DNA of 64,000 nucleotides from Paenibacillus foliorum. Its GTDB lineage: Bacteria; Bacillota; Bacilli; Paenibacillales; NBRC-103111. The stretch's first letter is position 1, and every line of letters starts with the position of its first letter. The position numbers and the translations under genes were made by a program. The stretch lies in assembly GCF_013141765.1 (NCBI RefSeq), contig NZ_WHOD01000066.1, forward strand, positions 62,001 to 126,000, given 5' to 3'. The notes under the pieces are model-generated. The model did no database searches and was not told the origin of the DNA. It saw only the letters and a list, made by a program, of their open reading frames with translations. Positions 1 through 9,349 of this stretch are shown in pieces.

Positions 1-269
1 ATTGTAAGGGGAATGTATATTTCATGCAATTGAATTTGCTGTAAGCCCAGCGCGATAATATTTAATGAACTTTGCTCCTCGTAGGTTTTAACTAGATAAT
101 CCTCAAATACTTCAAAAGCGAACATTTCTAATTTTTCATTTATTCCACTATTTTTTTTCATTTCTTCAAATTTTGGTTTTAGCCAAGTATTAATAATATG
201 TTTAATTGGTTCGACAACAATACTTGAAACAGCGGTAATTCCTGCTTTAATTAATAAATCATCGGACAC
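1..269 (-). CDS. N-terminus of probable NACHT/STAND NTPase (partial)
   Basis: The reverse strand is open from a GTG at 269, preceded by GAGAAGGG about 9 bases upstream, to the left edge, giving 89 residues. It begins VSDDLLIKAGITAVSSIVV and ends with the segment HEIYIPLT. A 60-90 residue helical leader ending in a 'YIPLT'-like segment is typical of the region before the P-loop in bacterial NACHT/STAND anti-phage NTPases. The ATPase core would lie outside the window, so the family is inferred from this leader alone. An ATG a few bases upstream is out of frame and closes quickly. Confidence 0.5.
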   Translation of the reverse strand, partial: MSDDLLIKAGITAVSSIVVEPIKHIINTWLKPKFEEMKKNSGINEKLEMFAFEVFEDYLVKTYEEQSSLNIIALGLQQIQLHEIYIPLT

Positions 270-610
270 AAAATATCATCCCTTCTCAACCCAATTTAAA
301 GGAAATATTCGACATATATCTTATATATCCTTCTTAAGTAATGGGGCGAGATATTTCTAATATATCTAGAAAGCAAAAAATGATTCAATTAATGAGGCAA
401 CTTGACATGGAGCCGCTAGTGGGCATGATTTCTTGCAAATTGCGCCGAATCCTGTATGATTCACTTGGCTAAGCAGCCTCTCATACCCACCCCTCCATGT
501 AAAGTTTTACAAGCAGTTCTTATCTTATGCTTCTTCCATTTTTGTTAGAAAAGCCATAAATGACTTGTCTTTCTCTCATAGTGTGTGAACTCGATTATTA
601 CCCTTGAAGC
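270..610. other. Intergenic, no gene recognised
   Basis: AT-rich stretch between the NACHT-like gene, whose promoter should lie here on the minus strand, and the serine recombinase remnant. No sustained open frame, RNA gene or clear terminator was seen. Confidence 0.5.
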
Positions 611-943
611 ATTAAAGTCACGCGCCGCGGAGTTAGAGAAACTGCTAACGAACAGTTTGATAGGTTACAGGCATATGGCTGTACTAAAATATTTTCGGAA
701 AAAGAACTGGCTGTAAAAATGATCGCCCAGAATTGCAGGTTGCTTTGGAGTATCTCCGTCCGGACGATAGCCTTGTTGTTACGAAGTTAGACAGACTTGT
801 CCGTAGTACCTTTCTTTTGAACTACACCGCCAAACAGTTAGAGGAACGTGGGCTAAAACAAAACATCGATACATCCACACCAGCTGGCAAACTGATGTTT
901 ACGATGTTGGGAGCCGTAGCTGAGTTCGAGAGGGATATAATTG
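611..943 (+). pseudogene. Serine recombinase (resolvase/invertase) remnant
   Basis: Two frames together give a Pin/Hin-type resolvase catalytic domain. The first part reads EQFDRLQAYGCTKIFSEK. After a frame change near 700 it continues as NDRPELQVALEYLRPDD, then LVVTKLDRLVRST, NIDTSTPAGKLMFTMLGA and VAEFERD. These are the conserved blocks of the family (LDRLxR, the TPxGK block, EFER). The N-terminal YxRVS block with the nucleophilic serine is degraded (IKVTRRGVRE). A few residues are missing between LEERG and LKQNID, and the C-terminal HTH is absent. The gene is inactive. It sits with other mobile-element debris in an accessory island. Confidence 0.8.
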
Positions 944-1006
944 ACCTTGCACCGAATAGATGGACACAGAGAAAAACCTCTATAATAAATCACGGAGGAG
1001 TACACA

Positions 1007-1060
1007 ATGGGACAAGGAAAGAAGTACGATAAGGCATTTAAGGAGCAGGCGTCCTGCGTA
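1007..1060 (+). pseudogene. IS3-type transposase OrfA start fragment
   Basis: An ATG preceded by GGAGGAG opens MGQGKKYDKAFKEQ, the usual start of an IS3-family OrfA (a short basic lead, then a Y-x(3)-FK block). Similarity stops after about 15 residues. The remaining frame to about 1134 is not transposase-like. It is probably the left end of a deleted insertion sequence; the sequence TGGACACAG just upstream at 960 could belong to its terminal repeat. The fragment is very short, so the family call is tentative. Confidence 0.4.
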
Positions 1061-1646
1061 TCTTGGCTGATGAAGCAACGGATACTTTCCAGCAAGAACT
1101 TATTCGTACCGTTATTGAACGCTCTTTTATAGATTTCTCTTTCTCCATTCATCATAGCCAAAAGGCCTGCGCCGATCCCTCATTCATACCCGTAATCTAT
1201 AATTGTCGATTCAACTATAAACTAATCCTTTATAGGCATCCGACTTGTAAATCTGCTTCTCTTCTTCTAATTGCTCAAGCTCATCTTCCAAACACTCTTT
1301 CGTTGTTAACATATCCAATTACGCTTTCTAGAAGATAATGAGTTCCTAATTGTCCCGCCATTTTACATTTCCTTCTCTTTAAAAGATAGAATGAGGTGAA
1401 TCTATGTTTTAATATTCCCATACACAAATAATGCTATTTGAATTATTATACTAGAGTAAAATTCATATCTATTATTTTTAAATTACAGTGCTTTCTTAGT
1501 ATATAGTTACCATTGATTTTAACTGTGTCTTCATTAAAGGTATCTATTGATCAAACCACACTTCAACCTTACTTTTTAAATAGATTTACTTTTCAATTTC
1601 GGAATCAGAACTTATAGTCCTTATTTTCATCGTCCCCTCCAATATT
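1061..1646. other. Degraded intergenic DNA
   Basis: Short open frames here on either strand overlap each other and lack convincing homology. On the minus strand, an ATG at about 1357 preceded by GAAGGAAA opens a frame of only 26 codons, beginning MAGQLGTHY. I see only eroded mobile-element surroundings and the downstream region of the helicase. Confidence 0.4.
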
Positions 1647-1681
1647 AAAAGGTGTTGCGTATTTAATAGCAACACCTTTAT
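1647..1681 (-). terminator. Terminator after helicase-nuclease gene
   Basis: An 11-base stem (AAAGGTGTTGC with GCAACACCTTT) and a short AT-rich loop lie 6 bases past the helicase stop codon. On the minus strand the stem is followed by TTTTAAT. Confidence 0.75.
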
Positions 1682-1686
1682 TGTTG

Positions 1687-4296
1687 TTAATTTACAACTT
1701 CAAGTTCATCAAGAGAGAGTGTTTTGAAGAACTCCTCTATTTCACGATATGTAAGATTCTCTGCACTTAGAGTATTACTTATATGTTCCTTTGTGAATAA
1801 ATCGAAACCCTGGTCTTTTACTAATACTGCTCTTATTTTTCTTAGCACTCCTGCTGTCTTTAATGCTAATTCACGAATTGAGCCGCAGTTAATATGATAA
1901 AGCTCTCTTGAATGTGGCAAAGCATCTTTTCGAATTGTACTTTTATGACTAATTAAAATAGCATCGATGTTCGAATCCTCAGGTACATTACAATTTTCGA
2001 TTATCCATTTTTTATGTCCACTTGTTTGTCTACATGCATCGATATAGACAGGGTCCTTCTCGTTTTCTTCCGTTTTTGCTTCAAATCCTAAGTATCTATT
2101 TCTCAACGACCAAATACCATCAGGTGTACCATCACCATTAGGTTTTCCAGGCTCGTAACCTAGATACTGCCCGATTAGTCCTAAGCCTTGTTCAAACTTC
2201 TTGGCATCATCATTATTTATAAGCTCTAAAAACTGTTTCATATTTTTCTCAAACTTTTGACCATGGAGGCCTAGCCCACTAAGAACTGCATCAACATTTT
2301 CAACTTGCGTAGTTAAGTAAGGGTCTACCTTCGGAACATCTTTCTCAGCAGGAATATGATGTACCAACTCTGAAAGCCATGAAACTGCGTTTGTACTTCT
2401 AAGTGCTGTCGAATAATATTGCTTATCTAAATTCGAATCTATAGGAAGTGTCCCTTTTGCAAGATATGCCGCATTACCTGCTAAATAATTCCACCATGCA
2501 CGATATCCATCAAGTTCTCTTCCACCGCTTAAATTTTCAATAACAGATTTAACTTTCTCAAGAGAGCGACTTAGCTCTTTCTTCCATAGTGCGTATACAA
2601 AATCAACTTCATTCTCAACACTTAGTACAAGTTTTTTAACCTCTGCTTTAGGCCTCTTTTCGTATTCTTCGCGTATATCTGTTATCGCATCGTTGATTGA
2701 AGCATAGTAATCCTCATCAGTAATGAAATCATTCATGAAATCAACCATCTCATCGACTGTTTCAATTTTTTCTGAGTTTTCCAAACCGAAATCTATTTCC
2801 GCTTGAATTTCAGGATGGAATCCTATTCGATTTTCAACCTTTGCACAAAACTTCATTAAATTCGAATCTATCATAAGGACATTAGCAAAATCGTCGCTTG
2901 AACGTGTACAACGACCGAGCGCCTGTGTGATTCTTGTCTTTACAAGTTCATTTAATACGGAATTAGCATTTAATCTATTCCACATAAATGCCTCTTGTAA
3001 ATTAGTCGCCTCTGGCATGCCAAAAACAATTTGCAATCGACAAATATCTCCCGAAAGATCAATTCCATCGTATCTGTTTGTTAGTATTAGTACTGCTTTT
3101 TTCTTTGAGGTAAATGAATCCAAACTATCTTCAATATCTGTAGATTGAAGAATATTAAAGCTAGGCAATGTTTTTTCAACCATTGATTTGAAGAACTGAG
3201 CGGCCCTATTATCTGGACATAATACCAAAGCTCTTCCATGATTTCTAATAGCTTTCAAAGCGACTTCAATCGACTCTTCTTGATTAAAAACCCTATTTGG
3301 AAACAAAATCAACCTTCGACCATTGCTATACTTATCCCAGCCTTTCGGGATTGGGATTTTGTCAATTTTTCTTACTCCTGTTATTCTCTCAAGTTCTCCA
3401 CCTTCGCCGAGTGTAGCAGACATATAAATCCTTTGTTTAGCCCTGCTAAATGCCGAATGTGTTTGAGTAGGAGAAATAAGTGGTCTGATATTAATTTCCC
3501 CCCATGAAAAGTACATTTGGCAGGATTCTAAGTTCTCATTTATCATTGACCATGCATACTTAGCGTTTCCACAATTTGCAATATTTGCTTCAAGTAGCTC
3601 TATTAATTGGGGAAGTTTCTCTAAGTACTTTGGATATGGAATAAGGTCATATATCGGCTTATAAAATTCCATATCATCATTCATTATTCTGTTATAATGA
3701 TAATCATTAATATCGCCTCTGAATAATTCAATGATGCTCTCGAAAACTTCCTTATTATCCTTCCTCTTTATCTCAGTTGTCCAGAGTGAGGAAATGTAGT
3801 TTTCAGCAGAATGAGCGTCATCAAATATAATGGTATCTGCATCGTTTAACTTTGGATTTGTATTGTAAACTGCACTATATGTAGTTATTGCAATTGCCTT
3901 GTTAGTTACATAATCTCCATATTCATCATCAGGATAGTTATTTTGTGGACCTATTAATAAACTCGCGGGCAATCCATATTCATTTGCTTTTGCATAAACT
4001 TGACCAGCAAGTTGTCGAGTAGGACATAAATAAAGTACTTGCTCTTGATTACATCTCCTTCGATACTCTGCAATTAATAACCCTATCAACGTTTTACCTG
4101 TACCCGTTGGCAATTCAATTGCAATATCCTGCCTACCTTTAAAATTATTATAATATTCACGTAAAATGTCTGCTTGTTGAGACCACAGACCCTTCACATT
4201 AGGAATTTGCAGCTCTCTAAATATAGATTCAGGGTCTTTTTCAATAACTTTACCTACTTTGGGCTTAACAAACTCGAATCTCTTCTTCTCCGTCAA
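1687..4296 (-). CDS. XPD/DinG-like SF2 helicase fused to a PD-(D/E)XK nuclease-like domain
   Basis: 869-residue protein, probably a DNA or RNA unwinding enzyme with nuclease activity and most likely an anti-phage factor. Visible helicase motifs are Walker A PTGTGKT (63-69), DDAH (159-162), MSATL (292-296) and QALGRCTRS (458-466). This set resembles the Rad3/XPD/DinG branch. No CxxC iron-sulphur cluster pattern is evident between the Walker A and DDAH motifs. Residues 470-690 are helical linker. Near the C-terminus, FEQGLGLIGQYLG, GTPDGIW (723-729) and FEAKTE (738-743) match the E...PD...ExK layout of restriction-type nucleases. The start is the TTG at 4296, preceded by AAGGAAGGGGGAG. The frame stays open 82 codons upstream but that part is low-complexity and lacks a binding site. 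No named defence system is assigned. Confidence 0.8.
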   Translation of the reverse strand: MTEKKRFEFVKPKVGKVIEKDPESIFRELQIPNVKGLWSQQADILREYYNNFKGRQDIAIELPTGTGKTLIGLLIAEYRRRCNQEQVLYLCPTRQLAGQVYAKANEYGLPASLLIGPQNNYPDDEYGDYVTNKAIAITTYSAVYNTNPKLNDADTIIFDDAHSAENYISSLWTTEIKRKDNKEVFESIIELFRGDINDYHYNRIMNDDMEFYKPIYDLIPYPKYLEKLPQLIELLEANIANCGNAKYAWSMINENLESCQMYFSWGEINIRPLISPTQTHSAFSRAKQRIYMSATLGEGGELERITGVRKIDKIPIPKGWDKYSNGRRLILFPNRVFNQEESIEVALKAIRNHGRALVLCPDNRAAQFFKSMVEKTLPSFNILQSTDIEDSLDSFTSKKKAVLILTNRYDGIDLSGDICRLQIVFGMPEATNLQEAFMWNRLNANSVLNELVKTRITQALGRCTRSSDDFANVLMIDSNLMKFCAKVENRIGFHPEIQAEIDFGLENSEKIETVDEMVDFMNDFITDEDYYASINDAITDIREEYEKRPKAEVKKLVLSVENEVDFVYALWKKELSRSLEKVKSVIENLSGGRELDGYRAWWNYLAGNAAYLAKGTLPIDSNLDKQYYSTALRSTNAVSWLSELVHHIPAEKDVPKVDPYLTTQVENVDAVLSGLGLHGQKFEKNMKQFLELINNDDAKKFEQGLGLIGQYLGYEPGKPNGDGTPDGIWSLRNRYLGFEAKTEENEKDPVYIDACRQTSGHKKWIIENCNVPEDSNIDAILISHKSTIRKDALPHSRELYHINCGSIRELALKTAGVLRKIRAVLVKDQGFDLFTKEHISNTLSAENLTYREIEEFFKTLSLDELEVVN

Positions 4297-4468
4297 TACA
4301 AACTCCCCCTTCCTTATGTCAACAAGTATTGATAGCATTCGATATAAACTCATTTTATTCGTTCCAATTTGAAAAGTATGTCGAAATATGTAGAGAAATG
4401 ACTTGTTTTTATAATTATTAAGCTGAACAACCAGCAAAGTAATTACATAGAAAACGAAATCAAAAGTA

Positions 4469-4846
4469 TTGACAAATTTAGAAGAGAGTACAATTAAACG
4501 AGAATCAGTTAAGTTGTCTGACTCTATTACCGAGTTTAACAAGGAAAAACTTGTGAATAAGATAATTGATACCGGAGTTTTTGCTTCGCAAGAGCTTCTA
4601 AAGTTGGATATTGCCTACAGATATGTACATATGCACTACACTGACAAAACAATTGATCCCAATATACTTGAGAAATTTCAGACACAGGAGCTACAGTTAT
4701 TGAATCGTATCATAAGACTTATAGTCAAAGAATGTAACGAGAAGCTAAAATCGTGTGGCATGCCATATAACAGTAATGAAATAGAATTATCAACTATGAT
4801 TACTGATTATAATTCTGACGAGCAATCTCCACATGACGATAAGTAA
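4469..4846 (+). CDS. Small unknown protein divergent from the helicase-nuclease
   Basis: Up to 125 residues, charged and mostly helical (LEKFQTQELQLLNRIIRLIV), with no family I recognise and no membrane segment. The start is uncertain. TTG 4469 is the longest option, but this base string (TTGACA) could itself be a promoter -35. An in-frame GTG near 4552 has AAGGAAA 5-7 bases upstream and may be the true start, giving about 97 residues. It lies 170 bases from the divergent helicase start, so the two could share a control region. A partner or regulatory role is inference from position only. Confidence 0.55.
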   Translation: MTNLEESTIKRESVKLSDSITEFNKEKLVNKIIDTGVFASQELLKLDIAYRYVHMHYTDKTIDPNILEKFQTQELQLLNRIIRLIVKECNEKLKSCGMPYNSNEIELSTMITDYNSDEQSPHDDK

Positions 4847-5450
4847 ATAGAATTGGTTATTCTTGACCAGAGTAGTCGGCGCCATTCAGATTATATTTAT
4901 AATTTCATTGGCAAGATATGATTGACAAAATCTAATTTTCTCAAATAAATATATTATCTATTCTATCCGCTCAACTTTTTAAGGTAGGTCCCAGTTATGA
5001 ACATAGGACCCAAAGCAATTAATCTTCTATTTGAATTCATACTTATGCACCTACATTGGCAAGTCGAGATATTATTCAGCACATTGACTTAGTTTCACTT
5101 CAAGTGCACAATTGGGGTTGTTACCCTCTTTGTATAAGATGGTTTGCTGGCCCTTTCTGACCACTATTGAGGAGCTGCTCATCACAAGCTCCTTCTATAT
5201 CCCTTTTCCTTTCGCTCCAACTTACCACACCGCCCCAAGACCATAAGCCTTGCTTGTAGAATAGGAAATACTTTGGAGGCTCCTTGTTTCAATCGACTAT
5301 TTTATATTTGGATAGCGGTTCGATGGTTATGGAACCTCATAAATTTCTTTCACAATCTCATAAATCAGTAACACTTTTCTTTCGGTAACTCCTTGATTAA
5401 CAATACTTCTTTGTCAATCGGACTTGTTGTTTTTACAAAGGTTTTTAAGT
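4847..5450. other. 600-base intergenic stretch
   Basis: No frame with a plausible start and family signature on either strand, and no structured RNA I recognise. Composition shifts to a slightly higher GC content around 5100-5250, which may mark a decayed gene. Confidence 0.4.
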
Positions 5451-5675
5451 TTACGCCTGTTCCTCCCGACTAACTAGATCATCGATGTTCTGAAACTTTT
5501 CGGCGAACTCTTCGACATTAGGTTGCATTCCCCACTGCTTATAAATTGGGAGATAGTATTTTTCAAAAAGCTGTGTTGCCTGGGATTCGTCCAAACCTTT
5601 ATTTTGTTGCAACTGCTTAATAACCGCATTCATATATATTTCACTTATAGGAAGTTGGGGGCCAAACTGGATCAT
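5451..5675 (-). CDS. Small hypothetical protein, 74 residues
   Basis: The ATG at 5675 has an excellent binding site (GAGAGGAGTGGAG, about 5 bases away). The protein begins MIQFGPQLPISEIYMNAVIK and is helical and soluble, with a central KGLDESQATQLFEKYY segment. No signal peptide or metal motif. I do not recognise the family. The good ribosome site and full-length frame suggest a real gene, probably cargo of the accessory island. Confidence 0.55.
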   Translation of the reverse strand: MIQFGPQLPISEIYMNAVIKQLQQNKGLDESQATQLFEKYYLPIYKQWGMQPNVEEFAEKFQNIDDLVSREEQA

Positions 5676-6196
5676 AAAATCTCCACTCCTCTCTATTATG
5701 TAATACAGTGAATGAGTTTAAATAGATCATTACATGAAGCATTAGGTATTAGCTGTTATCACATGAAGTCAGGTGCGGTCAATGGATCCAAGATCTTATC
5801 CAGACTTTCGTAATTTTGAAAATAGCATGTTCTATATGGATATAATCAACAATATCTCAGCCATACCCTTAGGGTACCAAAAAGCTACTCATATCCATCT
5901 CACCTGTAACTCCTCGGATACAAGTACAATTTACCTATAGTTTTTATGTTAATTTTATTGTATCGTTGTATTAATCAAAACAAATCAACCACCACAAATT
6001 AATCCCTTCATTAGGGGTAGTTTGTGGTTTTTTGTTTTTAGTGAAATTTTCAGATGAAAATACAAATGTAACTTGGGATATTTGATTGTTAAACAATTTC
6101 GTCTTTCCCATATGAGCAATAATCAGCATTTTCATGAATTTCATTTTAGTCAAGAGCTGATTAAAGATAACTTCTCTTTTTGACTGTACGTTTGAG
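5676..6196. other. Intergenic with an orphan hairpin
   Basis: No convincing gene. A 60-codon minus-strand frame (5971-6153) runs through the terminator hairpin at 5990-6038 and is rejected. The region may be the left flank of the recombinase element that follows. Confidence 0.45.
5990..6038 (+). terminator. Rho-independent-like hairpin, no obvious upstream gene
   Basis: ACCACAAA pairs with TTTGTGGT around a partly paired loop, followed by TTTTTTGTTTTTA on the plus strand. No plus-strand gene precedes it within 1.1 kb, so it may end a small RNA or be a relic. Confidence 0.6.
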
Positions 6197-6529
6197 TTAC
6201 TTAGTTTTTTTGGGGGGAGTGTGAATCCATGAATTGATCGAATCTCTGTAAAATAATATTCTTCTTCGAATCCTTACAAATGGAATTTGATTTTCACGCA
6301 CCATCGTATATATACAGTCAGTTGAGACGCCAAGATAATCGGACAACTCCGATACAGAAAATACGGCTTTAACCTGAATATCATCTTTTGGAAAGGTTAA
6401 ATTCTCATCCCTGCTATCTGCAGTCGCCTGAGATTGAAAGGTTGCCTTTTCGACACCGACTAACAGCTTTTCCTCCATTTCTAATAATGTTTTTAGTAAT
6501 TGAATTCGTAACAATTCATATTCTCTCAT
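6197..6529 (-). CDS. Excisionase-like HTH DNA-binding protein
   Basis: 110 residues from the ATG at 6529, which has GAGGAGCAGGG upstream; the longer frame to 6574 lacks a site. The C-terminal half (VFSVSELSDYLGVSTDCIYT, then MVRENQIPFVRIRRRILFYR) is a MerR/excisionase-type winged HTH of the HTH_17 class: helix, recognition helix, then the basic wing 'PFVRIRRRILFYR'. The N-terminal half is helical and may dimerise. Such proteins serve as directionality factors for tyrosine recombinases. It lies divergently upstream of the recombinase trio, which fits a role in excision or its control. Confidence 0.7.
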   Translation of the reverse strand: MREYELLRIQLLKTLLEMEEKLLVGVEKATFQSQATADSRDENLTFPKDDIQVKAVFSVSELSDYLGVSTDCIYTMVRENQIPFVRIRRRILFYRDSINSWIHTPPKKTK

Positions 6530-6934
6530 AACAATCCCTGCTCCTCTTTGTGATCTTTGAGAATACAGTCCCAAATTGATATATGACTTCTGATTTTGTT
6601 TAGGAGGTGTTATCTCTGGTATGTGTACACTTTGGATATTCTGAATTTTGTTTTTCTGTTTGTGGTATCGATAATTTTAAGCATCAGCCTTTGCCTGATA
6701 TGTAATCATTAAAAATTCTAGCCATGTAAAATTTCTGTAATTTACGTCCTAGAACAACACTAGACTCTTTAGCTACTTAGTTTTCCAATACAAACTACAT
6801 TTAAGGAGAGAAGCGTGGTGAGAGCCTTTGAAGTCTCGAATTACCCTGTTTGCATTAATCTCCCACTCTTGGTTTTTTAGAAAATCGGCATTCGATTCAC
6901 ATCATGGCTATGATAAATGTGGTGGTGAATGCTA
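6530..6934. other. Divergent control region
   Basis: About 400 bases between the excisionase-like gene (minus) and the HTH-like gene (plus). No gene is seen. Promoters for both directions are expected here, but I cannot place them with confidence. Confidence 0.4.
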
Positions 6935-7732
6935 ATGAATACAAACGATATATATTGGAATCTGCCTATACAAAAGGCCAGGGAATTTTTAAATTCGACG
7001 GATAAAATAAAAAAAACGGAGTGTCGTACTTATTTACTTAATGCAAATCATCGTTTGCTATTACGTATTCAAATCGACAAAAGTCTTTGGGAACAATTGG
7101 TTCTGTATCCAGATGTCTTCTTCCGAAGAATGCTATATGCAAATTCGTACGGTTTAAGCCAACAAATGATACGAGAAGGAACAGGAATTGCCTCAGGAAC
7201 CGCACATAAACTGTTAAATACAAGTTTGCAGCCACCTCTCAGTGTCATCCATACTTTTGCAGTCATGTGCAATGCTCCTTGGCAAACTATTGTAGAGCAA
7301 AAACCTGATGAAAAGTCTTTTTCTATTCCAACAGAATATTGGTTTAATGGGGCATCCACTGAAAAACGAATCGATGAACTTAGTGCGGAGAGAATTCGGG
7401 TTCGGAGTATACAAGGCTATTGGATTAGTAATCCCCTCTCACTTTTTGAAGGGGAGAACAGTCCAATCACTGCAAGATGGGTAAGAAGCTATCCAGAAAT
7501 GGAGTATCTCGAATTCCATTTAAACCACGAACCCGCACTTTATCCGAAAAAAAAGAACATCATTTATAATATGTTTCCGTTTGCAACGCATCTTGTGACA
7601 ACATACACTCCTCTTCGACCAAACAAACGATCTTTCTGGATCATAGGACCAAAATCCAATAAAGAGGCTGCGTTTGCAGAATTATTAAACATCGTAGAGG
7701 CGCGTGACCTTACCACCGTTTCCCCCCTTTAG
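6935..7732 (+). CDS. Unknown protein with HTH-like segment, upstream of recombinase trio
   Basis: 265 residues from the ATG at 6935 (GGTGGTGA 6 bases upstream); an ATG at 6929 overlaps the binding site. Residues about 85-120 (YGLSQQMIREGTGIASGTAH, then KLLNTSLQPPLSVIHTFAVM) read like a Cro/C1-type helix-turn-helix that senses or represses. The C-terminal half is beta-rich with several aromatic residues (EYLEFHLNH, MFPFATHLVTTY). No signal peptide. It lies 113 bases ahead of the three recombinases in the same direction and could regulate them. The family was not recognised, so function is inferred from position and the HTH-like segment. Confidence 0.55.
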   Translation: MNTNDIYWNLPIQKAREFLNSTDKIKKTECRTYLLNANHRLLLRIQIDKSLWEQLVLYPDVFFRRMLYANSYGLSQQMIREGTGIASGTAHKLLNTSLQPPLSVIHTFAVMCNAPWQTIVEQKPDEKSFSIPTEYWFNGASTEKRIDELSAERIRVRSIQGYWISNPLSLFEGENSPITARWVRSYPEMEYLEFHLNHEPALYPKKKNIIYNMFPFATHLVTTYTPLRPNKRSFWIIGPKSNKEAAFAELLNIVEARDLTTVSPL

Positions 7733-7845
7733 ATTTACTTATATTCCCCTCCATAATGGTGGCTTTCTCACATTGATGAGTGTTTAACTATAATTCATCA
7801 ACATGGTTAGGCTAATGCTAAACATACCTAATGGAGGCCAAGCTT

Positions 7846-9339
7846 ATGCAGAAAAACCCTTCGGATATACACCCCCGTTTGGAAAATAAAGCCCAACTCG
7901 ATCCCCAAGAATCTTTTCGGCAGAATTTTTCTTTTGCCGAAAAGATTCTTGACGTTCCGGGTATTTTTCCTACTCTAAGTGACGATCATGATATTAAGAA
8001 AGTCACACGAGAGAAGGTGGAGAACCTGTTATACGCAAAGCAGTTGATGCCTGAAATTCAAAATACTGAGGACAACACCCATCTAGGACCGTTAGGTATT
8101 AATCAGTGGATATGGGAAAATAGGGTGCTAAGCGAAATTCCCGTAAGTTTATTACGGGAATTTCTAAGTCGTGGGATGAAGATTGTCCCCCATGACTTCT
8201 TCAAAAAATATGAACACGCTCGTAATCTACTGATTCAGACTGCCAAACTCCATGGAATTACGCCCGTCCAGGTTGAAAATAGGCACCTGCTTGATCCTGT
8301 GTCTCTTTGTTATTGCATGAAGCATTTGGCCAAGAATGAGTTAACGTCATCTCTTTTTCATTTCTTAATGCGGAAGTCGATACAGGCAGGGTTAATGGAC
8401 AAAAAATTCCCCATAGCTAAGGCACCACGTGAGCTTCCACGTATGCATCCACGAATCCTAAGTTTCAAAATGTATCTTGAGCAAAAAGGATTCGCACGCA
8501 AACATGTTCGGAACACAATTACCTATGTTCACCAGCTTTTTGATTGGCTTTGTGCAAACGTCCGAATATTTGCGGGAACTTCCCCTATGGAAATTTCGGT
8601 TTTCCAGATTCAAAATGACCACTTGCTGGCGTACCGGAGCTACAAAATGAAATTGGTCAAGGAGGGGATTTGCAGTACGATAACGTTTACTCACTGCATA
8701 TACGCCATTCGCTCGTTTTACCGCTATTTGAAAGAACGTTTTGGATACGAGCCTCCGCTTCAGCGTTTCCGTGCGATTAAGGCTCCCCGTTATAAACCAC
8801 GTGACATTCCGACAGATCAGCATATTGAAGCGTTTTTTCACGTGGTGAGGCGGTACGCTGGGGATCCCGTGCGCGAACAGATTGGATATCGATTGATGTT
8901 ACATCTGGGCCTCAGGTTATCTGAGGTGGCGAAAATCAAATGGAAAGATATTAATTTGGGGACGCGAACGATTGTCATCCATAGTAAAGGCAAGAAGACC
9001 CACGTTTTGCCACTCGTAGGGAAACTCTATCAGCTTTTGCGAGAGCTTCAATACCAACCGATGACAACGTACCTAATGGGAGAAAAAACATCTACCATTG
9101 CGGGCAACTTATATGAATATTTCAAACTCTACGCCATGATCACTGATTGGGCTTTTCCTGGCGGTGTACATCTCTTTCGACATACCTTTATCACACGTCT
9201 TGCACACAAAGGGACCCTACCGCAAGTGTTAAAAGAATTGGCCCGCGTAACCATGCTGGATACCGTCGGCTTGTATATACATGTGGCACGCCACGACCAG
9301 CACATGATCAGTCAAATCAATTTACTGAAATACGAGTGA
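7846..9339 (+). CDS. Tyrosine recombinase 1 of trio (RitA-like)
   Basis: 497 residues from the ATG at 7846. GGAGG lies 8 bases upstream, and the ATG at 7831 overlaps that site. The C-terminal catalytic domain has GLRLSE (Arg 357), SKGKKTHVLPL (Lys about 383), HLFRHTF (His 442, Arg 445) and the nucleophile in VGLYIHV (Tyr 477). The usual GH(S/T) His ten residues before the tyrosine is replaced (LARVTMLDT). The long N-terminal part includes a SAM-like core-binding domain at about 200-320. It is the first of three consecutive recombinases, with a gap of 10 bases to the next. Trios of this kind move small integrative elements as a set. Confidence 0.85.
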   Translation: MQKNPSDIHPRLENKAQLDPQESFRQNFSFAEKILDVPGIFPTLSDDHDIKKVTREKVENLLYAKQLMPEIQNTEDNTHLGPLGINQWIWENRVLSEIPVSLLREFLSRGMKIVPHDFFKKYEHARNLLIQTAKLHGITPVQVENRHLLDPVSLCYCMKHLAKNELTSSLFHFLMRKSIQAGLMDKKFPIAKAPRELPRMHPRILSFKMYLEQKGFARKHVRNTITYVHQLFDWLCANVRIFAGTSPMEISVFQIQNDHLLAYRSYKMKLVKEGICSTITFTHCIYAIRSFYRYLKERFGYEPPLQRFRAIKAPRYKPRDIPTDQHIEAFFHVVRRYAGDPVREQIGYRLMLHLGLRLSEVAKIKWKDINLGTRTIVIHSKGKKTHVLPLVGKLYQLLRELQYQPMTTYLMGEKTSTIAGNLYEYFKLYAMITDWAFPGGVHLFRHTFITRLAHKGTLPQVLKELARVTMLDTVGLYIHVARHDQHMISQINLLKYE

Positions 9340-9349
9340 GGACAAAGCG

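Noticed and set aside
5971..6153. 60-codon minus-strand frame
   Set aside because: It runs through a clear terminator hairpin, has no binding site and no family signature.
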